The position numbers and the translations under genes are program-made. From Daphnia carinata (taxonomy: Eukaryota > Arthropoda > Branchiopoda > Diplostraca > Daphniidae): 64,000 nucleotides of DNA. Location: NCBI RefSeq assembly GCF_022539665.2, contig NC_081333.1, positions 9,484,971 through 9,548,970 on the forward strand. Direction: 5' to 3'. A model generated the notes under the pieces. The model did not search any database and had not been told where the DNA came from. It saw only the letters and a program-made list of their open reading frames with translations. Shown here in pieces: positions 25,532 to 37,880 of this stretch; the stretch's first letter is position 1; every line of letters starts with the position of its first letter.

Positions 25532-28500
25532 AGACCTAAGGAGGAAGAAAAAAAAAGATGAGAAAGAGGCCAGCCGGAAGTGTTCAGAGATTATTAAACG
25601 AGACTTAAAGAAATCGAAAGAACAAAAAAATAATTAAAAAAAAAAAGACAAAAAAAAGGTTTGAAAGAGAGAGTTGGCTCGTCTTGTTTGTTGCCTGCGA
25701 AACACTTCCGAAATGACTATTCTTCATTTTGTGTTCGATGGTCGATGGGTGGTTGGGCCAGCAGCAAAAGAAAACCGTAAGCACCACAGCCAAATCGTTC
25801 ATCTTTTGCCATTGGACGACTCTGCCCTTAATCATGTCCCTTTTTTTTATTTTTTTTTATTTTTCTTTTTCTTCTTCTTCTTCGTTTCGGAACAAAATAG
25901 AAACGGCTGACTATAGCGACTATACAAACTTTCCCCCTATTTGCTTCTAAGGCTCTGTTACCTTCCACATCTTGAAATGCTGCGATAGCGTCCGTCTATT
26001 GCTCTCCACAGCCTGACTGACCGATGGTCATCTATGTCAATGGTCCTCATTTTTTTTTTCTCCCTAAACAAAATTTTCTCTCCGCTTCGTGTCAAAATTT
26101 TTATTTATTTATTTTGCCTTCCGCCATTGGCCTAGAATTTCTGTCTCTTGCTCCCCGTCCCTTGCTCTCGGCCCCCTTTTTTTTGCTCCCCGCTCGAGTC
26201 GCTATAGTCGAGCGATCTACCACGCAGATCTGACAGTTTCTTTCGTCGTAGGACATCATTGTCTTCCCGAAGAGTTTATATCGAGAGTGAGGTTAAAAAA
26301 TCGACTGTGAGAGAAAGTGAATGGATGTGATCAAAAAGGCTACAAATGGTTCAATTCCCGCCCCGATTCACGAGAATTGGTTCTTCCCGTAAGGCGTCCA
26401 TTTAAAGCCTAGTCAGCTCAAGAGACTTTTTTTTTTCCCTTTTTTTCTTCTTCGTCTTCTCTGCGTGTAGGTTTCGTGTCGGAAATAGGGAATGGAAATA
26501 AAATTGTTGAGGGAAGGACCATGATATTAATTCATGAAGAATGAAATGAGAAGTCAAGTGTGGCGCAGTATAATTTCTCGACTCTCTATGCCAACAATTT
26601 TGCTACAGTGCATCTCTTTCACCATGTTTCTTGTACACTTCTAAAGTTTTTTCCAACACTTTGCGTGCTCGGAGGGTGGTCCAAAACATCGGCGAAAAGA
26701 TTTCAGAAAACGGAAGAACTGAAATTCAAGAAACGTTCGTAAGGAACAAAATCACGTCATATTCTTTATTTTTTTTTTTTTTTTTAAGAATCAGTTCCCT
26801 CCATCAAACAAAATGTATCCATCACCTCTATTTCTAATCTAACCGCACTTTCGCCACCCCCTGCGGTGTAACACCGACATGGTTCTCGTGTAATTTCCCT
26901 TTCACATCCCGCCATGCTCTCCGATTTATTATTATTTTTTCTTCAGAGATGGCAAATCCATTTCTTTATTGTAATTTTTTTTTTCGATATCTAGATTCAC
27001 TTCAAATCCATCTTGTGTTGATGATATGATTTTTGTCTTTTCACTTCTTCCCCATTCTTCCTCTCAATACGTGTGAAGTCGGCCACGTTTGTGTACAGAT
27101 GTGTCTTTTTTTGGTAGCATGTGGAACAATACACTGACCTTTTATGATGGGGTGTTCCCTTTGCTTATGTAACACTACATACATACACACAGGGGTCATT
27201 GGGTACGTTCGTCCTGCGCCCAACAGCTTGGTTGGTCTCAAGGCTACTCTGGCATGACCATCCAAGCAAATGGGGATAAATTTGTTCATTGCGAACAGAA
27301 GCTTACCTAGTACCTTTAGATGTCTCCAAACAGCAGCCTTGGCATAATCGATGCGGATGTATCCTTTGAAGGTTATAACCAGTTTTGCACAAGGAATGTC
27401 GATAAAATAAGCATGTGGCATTGATCGTTTTCAGTGTTCGAAAGGCACTGCTAGCCGATCAACGAAGTAAGTTTCAAGTATCAGTCCGTATTTTTCTAAT
27501 AATTTAAAGACTTAATTAATCTACACTATTTTAATTTTTTATTTGCCAGGCACTCTTTGGAATTTCGTTTTTCGCCTCAAGGATTTCAAAATTCGAACTT
27601 GGTGGAATGTATTCACGAGAAACTCGATTGACTAGATAACTGCTCTCGTAAATTGATTAACATAGATAAACATCACTGAATAGATTTCTTTTTCTCTTTT
27701 TTCAGTTGGAGACCTTTCCTGAATTACCGATTTTGTGGAAGTGAGCCAGCTGGCATCGAATTACAGCGGGTCAGCTGAAATTCGAGCCAGTTTTTTTAGA
27801 AAGAATCTTGCAACTTAATTCGGGTACCGTAAAGTGTACAAACACGGATCTCATTTCATTAATTTACAAATAGAAAATCCAAAACGACGATGGATGTCGG
27901 GCTGTTAGTTCAAGCCAGAACAGCCTGCAGGAAAGGACGAGGCAGTTAACACGTGGGCGATCTAAAACTCTGCAAGACCGTGTGACGTCACTTGCGGACG
28001 GACCCAAAAGCATTCAGGAAAATTAAGACGAAGTCGGATAAAAGAAAGCTTTCACCCTCTAGAGGCCCTTTGTATTATTAAATACGATCCTTGCTTTCGA
28101 GCAGTGAGTGGCCGAACGTTGGGTGGCCATGATGTTCGTCGGAGAAGTCATTAAGGATGGCAACTGTTCAAATGAGAAATGGGACGCCGCAACTTGCTAT
28201 AAAGGGAGAGTAATATCTCAGGGCCTCCTCATTTAGCACGCAGACCATGTAGACAAATTCAAAACGCGTGCAGGCCTTCCCAACATCAACATGGAATAGA
28301 ATTTCCATGAAACATTGGTCGGTTGGATACATACGTACCAGCCTCCGGCCAATTTTGACCTGTCATTTGAATAGCACGTAGCCATCACGTGATCGCCCGT
28401 TAGCTTTATGAATCCGATTTGCGGGGAAAACCACAGTGTTCGTTGCAGCATCTTCCTTTTTCGTACGCACGATGTTAACTTTCAAAATGATGGTAGGAGT

Positions 28501-29780
28501 CTAATTGGATACCAAACGATTTCTTTCGTGAAATACCAAACAAAAAAACGTTTTTCTTCCATAACGAGGAGAAATCCGTGCGCGGAAGTTCAAGAATACA
28601 TTTGGTTTCAAGGAGCCTGAGATATTAAAACATCAAGAACACAAACTTCAGCATGATGGAGGACAAGGACAAATCCCGAAACTGATTTTACACGTTAAAA
28701 TGATAGACTTGTAAAGCATGAGCCAGATTTTCCTTTCCACTTTCTTTTTTTTTTTTTTTTTGTGTTCTTCTAATTATGTCGAGTGTAAAAGAAAGCAGAT
28801 CTGAGTTCCATATTTAATAGTAAAATGGATCGACTGTACAAAGAAATGTCAAGGCTGGAAATGTAAAGCATTTAATAATGCGGTAGCCGTCCCAAAAGAC
28901 GGGAGGAGCGAACGTGAAACCAGTAGTAACTGGATCTGTCTGGTCCTCGATTCACCAGCAATATGTTTCCTTAGCTTTCAGCGATTGTTCTCAGTCGTTT
29001 CGTTTGGCAAAAGTGTCTGGTTTGTGCGCAAAAAAGAGTGTGATTAAAATGTTAAAACCAAGTGGGTTAAGGCTGGAAGATGTTTTAGTTGAGACAAGGT
29101 CTTGGCTTTGTGTGTCTCAGCTGCTTACAAACATGGGAGAATGTAATTGAAAGACATAGGAAGCTAGTTTCAACATAAAGGCCATTTTACTAAAATACCC
29201 TCTCTAAGGCTAGCCACATGATCGGCGAAAGACATATAAAAGCTTTTTAAAAAACACAGCCGGTGAACAGTGAAAGAGATGAGAGAATAATACCGTTCGT
29301 GGAACAACTTTTCGAGCCAGCAGAACTCAAAAATGAACTTTAGCTTTCTCCACTGTTGATACGCAGTTGTATTGAAATCTATACTCTTGTTTGTGGTCTA
29401 CAAAAGACAAAAACTTCGTAGATTTCTTAACTAAGACAACAAAACAAAGGCAAATCGACAATGTTGAGAATGATGCAAACTGTACGTGATTTATTGCACG
29501 TGCCAAATATATCTTCAGGGGGATAGCAACAGGTGGTCCAATGGCCTTTTATTTTTGTTTCTTGAAAGAAAATGTATATTCCGTGCACCTTCTTTTTCTA
29601 CTTACTGGCACTCAGGGGCGTTTTCCTTAAAAATAACTAAAAAACGAAGAAAAGTCCTATCGCACAGGTCCCTCCCCACCCTCTCCTCCTTCTGTCCTCC
29701 ATCTCCTCTAGTCTAGGAGTTTCAAGTCAAAACACACGTTCAGAGTGAACGGTTACCCCACCGGTCTGTACGGCGTGGGG
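25532..29780. other. tws: 3' region of the PP2A-B gene and intergenic DNA
   Basis: Directly after the stop come A-rich and pyrimidine-rich sequences, probably the 3' untranslated region; no canonical AATAAA is obvious nearby. The remainder is AT-rich with poly-T tracts. A 126-codon open frame on the minus strand (27,041-27,421) is the longest here but resembles nothing known and lacks supporting splice sites. Confidence 0.45.
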
Positions 29781-29781
29781 G

Positions 29782-29820
29782 TATAAATGGCCGACCCTTC
29801 TCTCTGATCCAGCACAGTCA
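29782..29820 (+). promoter_or_regulatory. TATA-box promoter with initiator-like start
   Basis: A TATAAAT box at 29782-29788 sits in a GC-rich flank. About 30 bp downstream is CACAGTCAACC, a good match to an arthropod initiator (TCAGT-like). This spacing is that of a focused RNA polymerase II promoter. It precedes a chain of leader exons and the small 79-residue gene. Confidence 0.7.
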
Positions 29821-29957
29821 ACCTTCCGACATTGTTTAGAATCGGTCAGTCAACTCATTCGCTTCTGTCTCACCTCTAACTTGTTTGATCATCAACGGAA
29901 GCTATTTACTTCGATCATCTCTAAATTATGATTTACTAGTACAAAGCATTCGTGTTA

Positions 29958-30309
29958 ATGAAGAACTTCCCTCTCTCAAGCTACGACTTGCTGCTGCTAC
30001 TTAACGCCAAGTAAGAAATCAGCTGATTGTTTTGTTTTTCTTATCTCTTGGTTTCGTTTCCAAGTTCGCTTATGCAAAATTACTATGGTTAGGCTGTTAT
30101 TACATTATCTTTCCTTTTTTTCTGCTTTCGTAGTTTAAATAAAAACCTACAATCCCTCCTGGGCAGCCGTCTGGGAAACTCAGGCAATCAAAAAGAATTA
30201 AGGGTAAGTCGTAAAAACTGTGTAACATTTTGTCAAATAACTGCGATAAATCAAATTTCGTTGTCTTTCTTGTTCACAGGTTTTGACGTTGCTTCACTAC
30301 GTTCCTTGA
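29958..30309 (+). other. Spliced 50-codon upstream ORF in the leader of the small gene
   Basis: ATG at 29958 opens a frame that stays open across two consensus introns: exon parts are 29958-30010, 30134-30203 and 30280-30309, where TGA ends it. The peptide begins MKNFPLSSYDLLLLL and ends LLHYVP. Donors are GTAAGA and GTAAGT, acceptors TCGTAG and TTCACAG. It may be a regulatory upstream ORF, a separate micropeptide, or chance. Its start is not the first ATG after the TATA box, because an ATG-ATT-TAC-TAG mini-ORF precedes it. Confidence 0.45.
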
Positions 30310-31103
30310 GGTGAGCATCCATTTGCTTTTTTTTTTCCTTTGTCTCCATGTCGCGTCTGGTTCTTCTGCTCTGTTGCAATACCCTAAATGGCAGGTTCAA
30401 AACAACTGACGAAAAGCAAAAAAGAAAAATCTACTCGTTTCGTCAGTTGGGCTTTTTCCTTTTTTGAGGTCATCAGGGGCCTCGAGCGATTTGCTGTTTA
30501 AAAGTTCTGCGTTTTTTAAAGTAGATTTCACGGGGAAAGGCAGGACGTATAGAGGGTAACCAAAACAGTTGCTTCCATGGTTTTTTGGTGTGGCTCGTGA
30601 TGACTAGTCCCTGGCCGGTTTCGCGATCACGTGTACAGTACGTGATCTCTTGATTCGAAATTCTTTGTCTTTTAAAGCAACCGCCTGCGGATTTATACTG
30701 AAGGATATTTACAACGCTGAAAGTTTACCGAGACGTATGCAAACAAGGAAAAGAAAATGGGAAAATGGAGAAAACCCTTTCTAGCGTAACAAGGGAAGTA
30801 GTGAGGTTGAATGGAGACCTTGTTCACTGGCTAGCCAGGATTTCCTTTTCGACTGTGAAGATTATTTGCAAAAGCGGATCAAGGTTCCCAGCCTCACTGG
30901 GATATTCAAATGGTACCATATATAAAGCCATGCTCGTCCTGCATATTCGTAGGCAGATCTTGCCGGTCGATAGTCAAACCGAGACTTGATGCAACTTTAG
31001 TTCCTCGTGTGCAAACCATTCAATGTTATCCGTAGCCAAATCTCAATCGTATTTAATTTTTCTTCGTCTTCCTTCGGTATATTTAGTTTTGCCAAACACG
31101 AAA

Positions 31104-31415
31104 ATGGTGCAAGAATCCGGATCCAAATCTCAGATGAATGTCAACACGGCCGTCTCACGCAAAGACACTGGATACGTGAGCGATCCAGCGGCTGGCAGGT
31201 AACGACGGATGTGAAATCAATTCTATCATTTCTTAATTGTTTCTTTTGTGGGGTGAAAAAAAATGCGCAGGTCTTACAGCCAAATTGGCGTTAAGCAGCA
31301 CTACGACTCGTCGAAAAGTTATTCGTCGGGTCAGAAGATGGACTCCCAAAAGTACGGAGCATGGGGCCCGGTCTACAAGAACAAAGACAATTTCGCCAGC
31401 ATGCACCTCTTTTAA
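31104..31415 (+). CDS. Small hydrophilic protein of unknown function (79 residues)
   Basis: Two coding exons, 31104-31198 and 31271-31415, join within an Arg codon (donor CAG/GTAACG, acceptor GCGCAG). The protein begins MVQESGSKSQMNVNT and ends DNFASMHLF. It is rich in Ser, Tyr, Lys and Gln, with no signal peptide, membrane segment or known motif. A strong acceptor (TATATTTAG) lies 17 nt before the ATG, so leader exons (probably 29.8-30.0, 30134-30203 and 30280-30310 kb) precede it. A polyadenylation signal follows at 31562. I do not recognise it; it may be lineage-specific. The TATA promoter suggests regulated rather than housekeeping expression (inference). Confidence 0.6.
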
Positions 31416-31561
31416 AATTCCACACTGAAAAAGTGCAAACCCCTTTGTTTACTCATATTCGTAATTTAAAAAACATTGTAGTATTCACACAACTTCACAC
31501 AAAGCAGAAGTTTACATCATTTGGGGAATTTTTAATTTTCTTTGCATTCTTTGAAAGGTTA

Positions 31562-31567
31562 AATAAA
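31562..31567 (+). terminator. Polyadenylation signal AATAAA of the small gene
   Basis: A canonical AATAAA lies about 150 bp after the stop codon at 31415. The convergent gene on the other strand has an ATTAAA variant at 31582-31587, so the two 3' ends probably overlap. Confidence 0.5.
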
Positions 31568-31607
31568 CATAAAAGAATTGTTTTAATAATTGGAACAACC
31601 GATTTAA

Positions 31608-33480
31608 TTAGTTACACGGGTAAACTACCAAATCTTTGGTAGGCTTCCTATTGCCACCGCTGAAATCGAAACCCAGGATCGAAGTATCGAGAGCCGTATA
31701 CATTTCGGATGAATCGAAATCTAAACTATAGACAGGTGACCGCAATTCAGGTTTAACGTAATAAAGTTGAACACATCGCGTTTGTCTCTTATCCCAAAGG
31801 CGGATTCCTCCATGCGTCGCTGTTCCCGTCAAGATGGTCATATTGTTGTCAGTTGCAATACAATTGATAGCGGAATCGTGAGGATCGTCCCATACCGAGA
31901 CATTGCTTTGGGTTCTGAATTATTGGGGGAAGAAAACGTTAGAACCGTCAATCCATGTGAAAAATCACTAAATTAAAAAAAAAAAATTCACCTCAAATCC
32001 CAAAGGCGTAAGGCGGAGTTGAAATCACCCGTCAGTACTTCGTTAGGCGATTCAAAATGCACGTCATAAACACCTTCGCCGACTCGAAAATGTCTCCGTA
32101 GGGGACAAATTAAGGCACCACTAAAAATGGAAAGCCGTTTAGTCGCGGTTAATGACTGATGTCTTCATAATCAAACAAGGTCGAATCCGAGTGCTTTACG
32201 TACGTTGTCAAGTCAAACAAATGAGACGGTGGAACACCACCATGTCCAGCAGTCCCCGTACACAATAAGGTACCGGATGGGTCGATATCAAGCGACAATA
32301 TTCTGTCATCTAAATAAATCTCTTCAGCGGTATAAATACTTTTCCAACTATGATATGAAATTGAATGGTCAAATCGAAGTACCTAATGAAACAATAACAC
32401 ATTTGACGTTAAACAACAATGGTAAGAAAATATACTCTAGCTTCATACCTTGACAAATTTGTCTCTCCCTCCAGACACAATCACATTGTTGAATACGTTG
32501 ACAGCGGCAACGTCGGATGAATGGCAATTTGTTTTTTTAAATTGCAGTCTTCCTGTAGATGCCCTCCAAATGAAAATGGATCCATTTCTAAACCGAATGG
32601 ATTGAAACATTGAAACCGTAAATAACAACACAAAGAATATTACGTATCGCCCGCAACGACCACATCTTCATCCCCACTTTTGACGGTAAACCGACTCAAA
32701 TCTCCTCTAGAACTAGAAAGATTAAGAGTTGGTCTCATTCTCCCCCGTAAAGATTTACTGTGAAGAAAAGCACATGGTTGGATCCTAGGATATGCTCTGA
32801 TATGACTTCCTAGATGTAATTTACAGTTTTATTATTACATATTTTAAGGTTAGTACATTCTTTTTCTTATGTTAAAACAATGGGGATACAAAGCTTTTTC
32901 TCATTTACCTGTTCCAACCCAAAGCACATCAGATTTCAGAACCAACCATGGAAGTACATGTCTGGAATTTTTAGATAGAGCTTTAGATGCTGATATTCTA
33001 AGTAGAATAGTGTAAAAAGAATTTATATAATAGTCTCACTTTTCACGAACTGACACAACTGGTTTAACCAGACAGACCCCTGTTTTCCAGTGATTGTAAA
33101 TTCTGAATCTTAGTTGTGCAGATAAAGAGCTGTGATTCCTGTAATGCAAAGGGGAAAAAACCAATGTGAAAGAATCAATGCTAATATGTCTTGGCTTACT
33201 TGGATCGAAAAATTGAAGATGACTGATTAACAAGCAGGAGCTGCCTTGTTACTTGTTCCCAGAGGAAACTATCTGTTCCCAATATGGTATAAAATCGGTG
33301 ACAGACTTGAGCAATGGAAGGCCACCAACGCTGCCCACACATTGCAAAAATGTGTAATAAAATATCAGTTGGCAAATTGGCCAATGATGTGGGATGTTCG
33401 TCATCGAGTATCGCTAACGAGCCCGTGCTAAGAGAACTGTTACCGTCTACATTGGCATCCAATTTCGACGTGTAACTCAT
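31608..33480 (-). CDS. FBXW4: F-box and WD-repeat protein FBXW4 (dactylin-type)
   Basis: FBXW4 is a substrate-recognition subunit of SCF (Skp1-Cullin-F-box) ubiquitin ligases. Eight coding exons read right to left: 33200-33480, 33040-33138, 32909-32961, 32644-32809, 32449-32587, 32204-32382, 31992-32120 and 31608-31914. All phases match, giving 450 residues, close to the family length. The F-box lies at about residues 31-75 (LANLPTDILLHIFAMCGQ). WD repeats follow, with clear blades at GNGSIFIWRA-type, SALRLWDLR and GTATHGGIRLWDKRQ. The end (SPVYSLDFDSSEMYTALD) matches the characteristic FBXW4 C-terminus. The gene runs tail to tail with the small gene on its left; on its right is a probable divergent promoter region. 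Confidence 0.92.
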
Positions 33481-35741
33481 TCTAATTTTAAAAATCTACT
33501 GAGAAGAGTGAAGCATGATCTCATTTCCCTTTACTCCTAATAGTCCGATTAATAGGCAAGACAGCCAACTACAAACCAAATTGCTAAATGACGTTGAATA
33601 AATCAAGCGTGTAAAGTTTAAACTTTTTTGGTCTGCGGATGACATTATTTTTCTTTTGTAAAAACAAATGACGATCCGAGCACGTATTACCCGAGAAGGC
33701 CACTAGAGGCGATACTAGCTTCCATTATTCGTCCTGTAGAATCCAAATACGCAGGAGAAATAGACAAACAAAAAAATTTACACGACAATCGCTCTTCGAA
33801 TCACACTTCTACTATCCATCAAGGACATACGTGATATTCATACCATTAAAAATTAAAAAAACAAACAAGCAAATGGAAAATCACACCCGCCCAGCCCAGA
33901 ATTTCGTACGTATTGGCGAAAGAACAATGTCAAGTTGTGACGCATTATACCTGTCAGTTATTTAGCATTAGCCTCTTAATTACACTACACGGATTGACAA
34001 TTGGATCGGTATCTATACTTTATTGCTTCATTTTTTATTTCCATCATTTTTTTCACGTCTGATTAGAAAGTTAAATGACATATATCGCAGGAAACTTTTG
34101 TGATAAAGAAATTTTTATTTCGCTTTAGGTTTTCAGTTTCCATCTCAACGTGCCCGAGTCAACATTGGTTGAGCTGCAGTGCGTCAGAGTGGCGCTTCGA
34201 TCGGTCGGCAAAACTTTGGCAGCGTTTCATTCGAGACGATCAGTGTCTTCTGCGGAGTCGTAGTTGTTATCTACTCTCCTGTGCTTCATCTACCCATCGT
34301 CAGTTTACCGAATTACCTTCACGTGTTTCCAAGGCCACTCAACATGTTGAACGTCCGGTTCGTCAAAGATGTCGTATAGAAGTTACAGCCATCAGGTAAG
34401 GAAATAGAAATTGGCAAACATTCACGTAGTCAGTACTTCATAGCCCTAGGGTCAAGGTCTTGGCCAGCAGATGATGTGCTCAAGCAAGTTTCTGTTGGCA
34501 ATCTTCCAAAAAATTTTGAAGGTTAAAGCTAGACGTAGAGCAGGAAATTGAAGTCTTGTTTCATGACTAAGTTTTTCACTCGATCGATATGGGCACATTT
34601 TGGAGCCCAAGCAAGGTCGGTCGAGCGGGTGGATTTGATTGTTTACAAAATTTTTGTTAAAAGTCGCCGCTAGATGACAGCTCGGGAATTAGGGTCGCCC
34701 ATTACAATCATAGGCGCCTCGATCTCAATTGACGATCTCGCGGGATCTCGCACAATTCTTTTTATTTCACGTTTTCCATTTCGTACGAAACAAAGAGAAT
34801 CGTCTGTAGGTAAAATTCACATGGGATTGCAATAAGTGACAATATTAAAGCTGATATCGGCAGTAACAAAATGGAATTAGGCGATACATTGTGACGATGA
34901 GGGGAGTCTTTCGATGATAAAAGAAACAGCGCTATCAGCTCTAGACGAAACAAAAGCTAGGCGGGCGGATCGATGTCGTTGACGTCACAGAAAACCCACC
35001 GATTGCCTATCTTTCGATACCCAACATTGTCGTGGAAGCAATTCGCCATTCACCGTCATATATTTTTCGTCTGTCTATCAGTCTGAAAAAAAAACTGCCG
35101 AATTTTGCACGTGAAAATCTAATTCAATTTGACAGGTTCGTGCGACGAATGATTCCTTTTATTCCCGTTGTACTGTAAAGTAAAATTACATTCAAGGAAA
35201 GCCCAATTTCGATTAAACTAAAAGAACCGTTGATTTCCACTTGTTGTGAAACTGAAAGTAGATATCCATCGTTTGACTATGGGCGTATTAAAGGCTCAAG
35301 TAATGTCGTAATTCTTTTCCATATTAATGTTATGTCGGGTTGGTGTCGATAGCTATCATAACGCCTGTCTGAGAAAAAAAAAGGGAACGGACGGGATCTG
35401 GCGACGCAGACTCCTGCGTGGCTTTCAGTCAGGTCTCCGCCCACGTTAGCGTGAGCGACGCCAGCAACAACTTTGCACGTGCGTGTCTCGAACCCAAAAG
35501 CAGTGCCCGTGAGCAGTGAAGGCGGACAACAGGGAGAATTTCAAAAGAAAAATGTATCTGTAACAAAAAGATCAGTGCGGCTGATCCAGTCGGGGCTTCC
35601 AAACGTCATCAAGCCGAGCTCGTCCCAATCAAGACATTCGTTGTGTTTGCGTCATTCAAAGAATTCTGTACATGTGTGTGTGTGTTTCTCCTCTGTGTTT
35701 TTATTCGTTTGTGATTGAAATCACAGGCGAAGCTGCTGATA

Positions 35742-36739
35742 ATGACAGAAAGTAAGTCACAAACACGACGGATTTTGAGTTAGGCATGTTTTCGTTTCTA
35801 TTCTTGTTTTTTATTCGATGGGGATTTGTAGGAAACGAATTTTCTCAAAGTTTTAAGCTTTAACAGCGATTCTTACTTGCCTGTTTACATCTACCATGAA
35901 ATTCTGTGCGCGAGGCATGAATGAACTGTTCACACGCAAGGGAAGTAGCACCTTGTCAAGTTGCAAATTTTTTCTTTTTTTACATTTCTTCGATGTAGAA
36001 TTGCAACCAAAATGATAGGAGTAAACTTTGAAAGGTGCAAAAAAAGAAAAAGAATCGTCGTATTCGCAGTTTGATCAATACTCTTGCAAACTTTGGCACA
36101 GACTCGTTGAATCTTTCATCGTTATTAGATTACAATTTGTATGTTGATGGAATCCCACTGAAACTCGCCGGCGCATTGTACAATTAAGTTATGTTTGTGT
36201 GTGTGTGTGTGTGTGTGTCTGCTTTCCATCTTGGCGGCTCCATACTTTTGCAGGCATACAAAACAAATCGTGCGCGTGCATTAAAAAAGGCCGGAGTTTC
36301 AACAGTATTGACCCATCGGGTTTCTTCTTAGCACTCTCATTGGCATGGCTAATGAGATCTCTACAACCTGTGCCCTCCAAGCATGCAGATCAGGCACTGC
36401 ACATTATTTGCATTTGTCCCTCTGGCCCCACTTTTTTGTTTGTATCTGGCATTTTCACGCTAGGCATCTTGCAATAATTCGATAATCTTCTGCCATTTTT
36501 AAATATTATATGGAGCTATAAGATTAATGGGCTTTTTTTTCAATCTTTCATTTCTCATTAATTGTTTGAAGAACGCATTTCACCAGAAATAGGAGAAATG
36601 TATCTATCTGATCAATTTGAAAGCCGTTCTGGAGGATATTTATTACCTTTAAATAATGACCTTGTCTGATCTTTTATGCCCCGCCTCTTTGCAGTGGCTG
36701 CTGACAAACGACGGTATTCCCCTCCGCTCCTATCAGACA
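35742..36739 (+). CDS. Candidate 5' coding exon pair of unknown product
   Basis: ATG at 35742 gives ten coding bases before a perfect donor (GAAA/GTAAGT). The next exon, 36695-36739, has a CTCTTTGCAG acceptor and GTAAGA donor. Joined, they read MTEMAADKRRYSPPLLSD with one base left over. A further stretch after the acceptor at 36992 would continue in frame, but looks less protein-like. I could not find a convincing continuation into RhoBTB: the tested RhoBTB acceptors meet a stop. It could be an upstream ORF in a leader. Confidence 0.3.
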
Positions 36740-37499
36740 GTAAGAAATTATTAATAACAGTATAAAGAATTGATTCGTTAGTATCAAGTCAGCCGATGCT
36801 GTTGGAATCAATGTCCAATAAGCTTCACTTGAACTCCCGGAGCTCTGGGCTACTTGCAACGAACGAAATAACTATGCGAACCTTCCGCTTGCAGCTCGAA
36901 CTTTTAATTGTGAAGCGTTTATTTCCCTCCTTGTAAAAGTTTTTCTTTCCCTCTCATAACTGCGAACAATCCTTTTATTTTTTTTTTCGAAGCCAAGAAT
37001 CACGAGATGATGATCTGGCACTTATTTTTTGGCAAAAACAACTACGAAAAATGCGTCCGATCCTACAAAGGCGTTACACACGAACGTATTTTTAGTATGG
37101 GTACAAAAGCAAACAAAAACAAAAGATTGATAATAAATAAACAAGCATGTCTGGAAAAGTCAGCAAATGCTTTTGCAAAGTGCTTCTGTGCAATTGGACG
37201 CCTGCCAGCAACGCTAATTTCTTAACCAAGAAAAAAAATGTGGAGCTCTTCCCTTCTTGCTGTGTGTATGTGTGTTGGGTGTAGTCAAAAACCATTTGCG
37301 GGGCTCATTATGGCCCAAATGCACAGCGGCCGTGATCCTACGTTAATAGAGCCAAGTGATTTTCAAATTGATGTTGAACATCGCGTTCTAAAAAAAAAAA
37401 AAAGAAATCTGTTGTTGCAGATTAACTCGATTGCAATGGGATTGGTTTTAACTTGAACGTTTTCCTTCTTTGCTGGTCCCGGTACTTCAATTTTTTTTA

Positions 37500-37521
37500 A
37501 TTATTCACGTACGTGAATAAT
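37500..37521. repeat. 22-bp perfect palindrome
   Basis: The half-site ATTATTCACGT is followed directly by its reverse complement, giving a 22-bp uninterrupted palindrome centred on ACGTACGT, with a central CACGTACGTG. It could bind a dimeric transcription factor, or be chance in AT-rich DNA. Confidence 0.8.
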
Positions 37522-37860
37522 AACGATGATAATAGGGTGATTAGATCGCCCTGTTTTGAATATGAAAGGCAACATCTATGTACATTTGGATGAAATAGAG
37601 TAGTCGTCCTCCCCCTTCAATCACTTCACTATCTCATTGATAGTATGGTAATTTTGTGTGTTTGACGTGCGCAGTTTGAAATGAGTGCTACTTCCTACCA
37701 ATAGATAAGTATAGATAACCAGGCAAATCAAATAACTTTTTACCGTAACACTAAAGCGATTTGTGCAAAGCGAACGATAAAAACAAGAGAAACGAAAGTG
37801 GCGTTGAGACGTTGATCTTACCGGTGAGTTCAACCGGCTATAATAGAACTATAGCTCCAA

Positions 37861-37880
37861 CACACACACACACACACACA
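37861..37880. repeat. CA microsatellite
   Basis: Ten CA units followed by poly-A. A run of 13 G occurs about 85 bp downstream at 37966-37978. Confidence 0.9.

Noticed and set aside
26340-26400. tRNA-like GGTTCAATTCCCGCC
   Set aside because: It resembles a T-arm, but no A-box, anticodon arm or pairing acceptor stem can be placed upstream.
27041-27421. 126-codon open frame on the minus strand
   Set aside because: It is the longest frame in its region but has no recognisable motif, no fitting acceptor or promoter, and its second half reads like low-quality composition. Left out as a gene.
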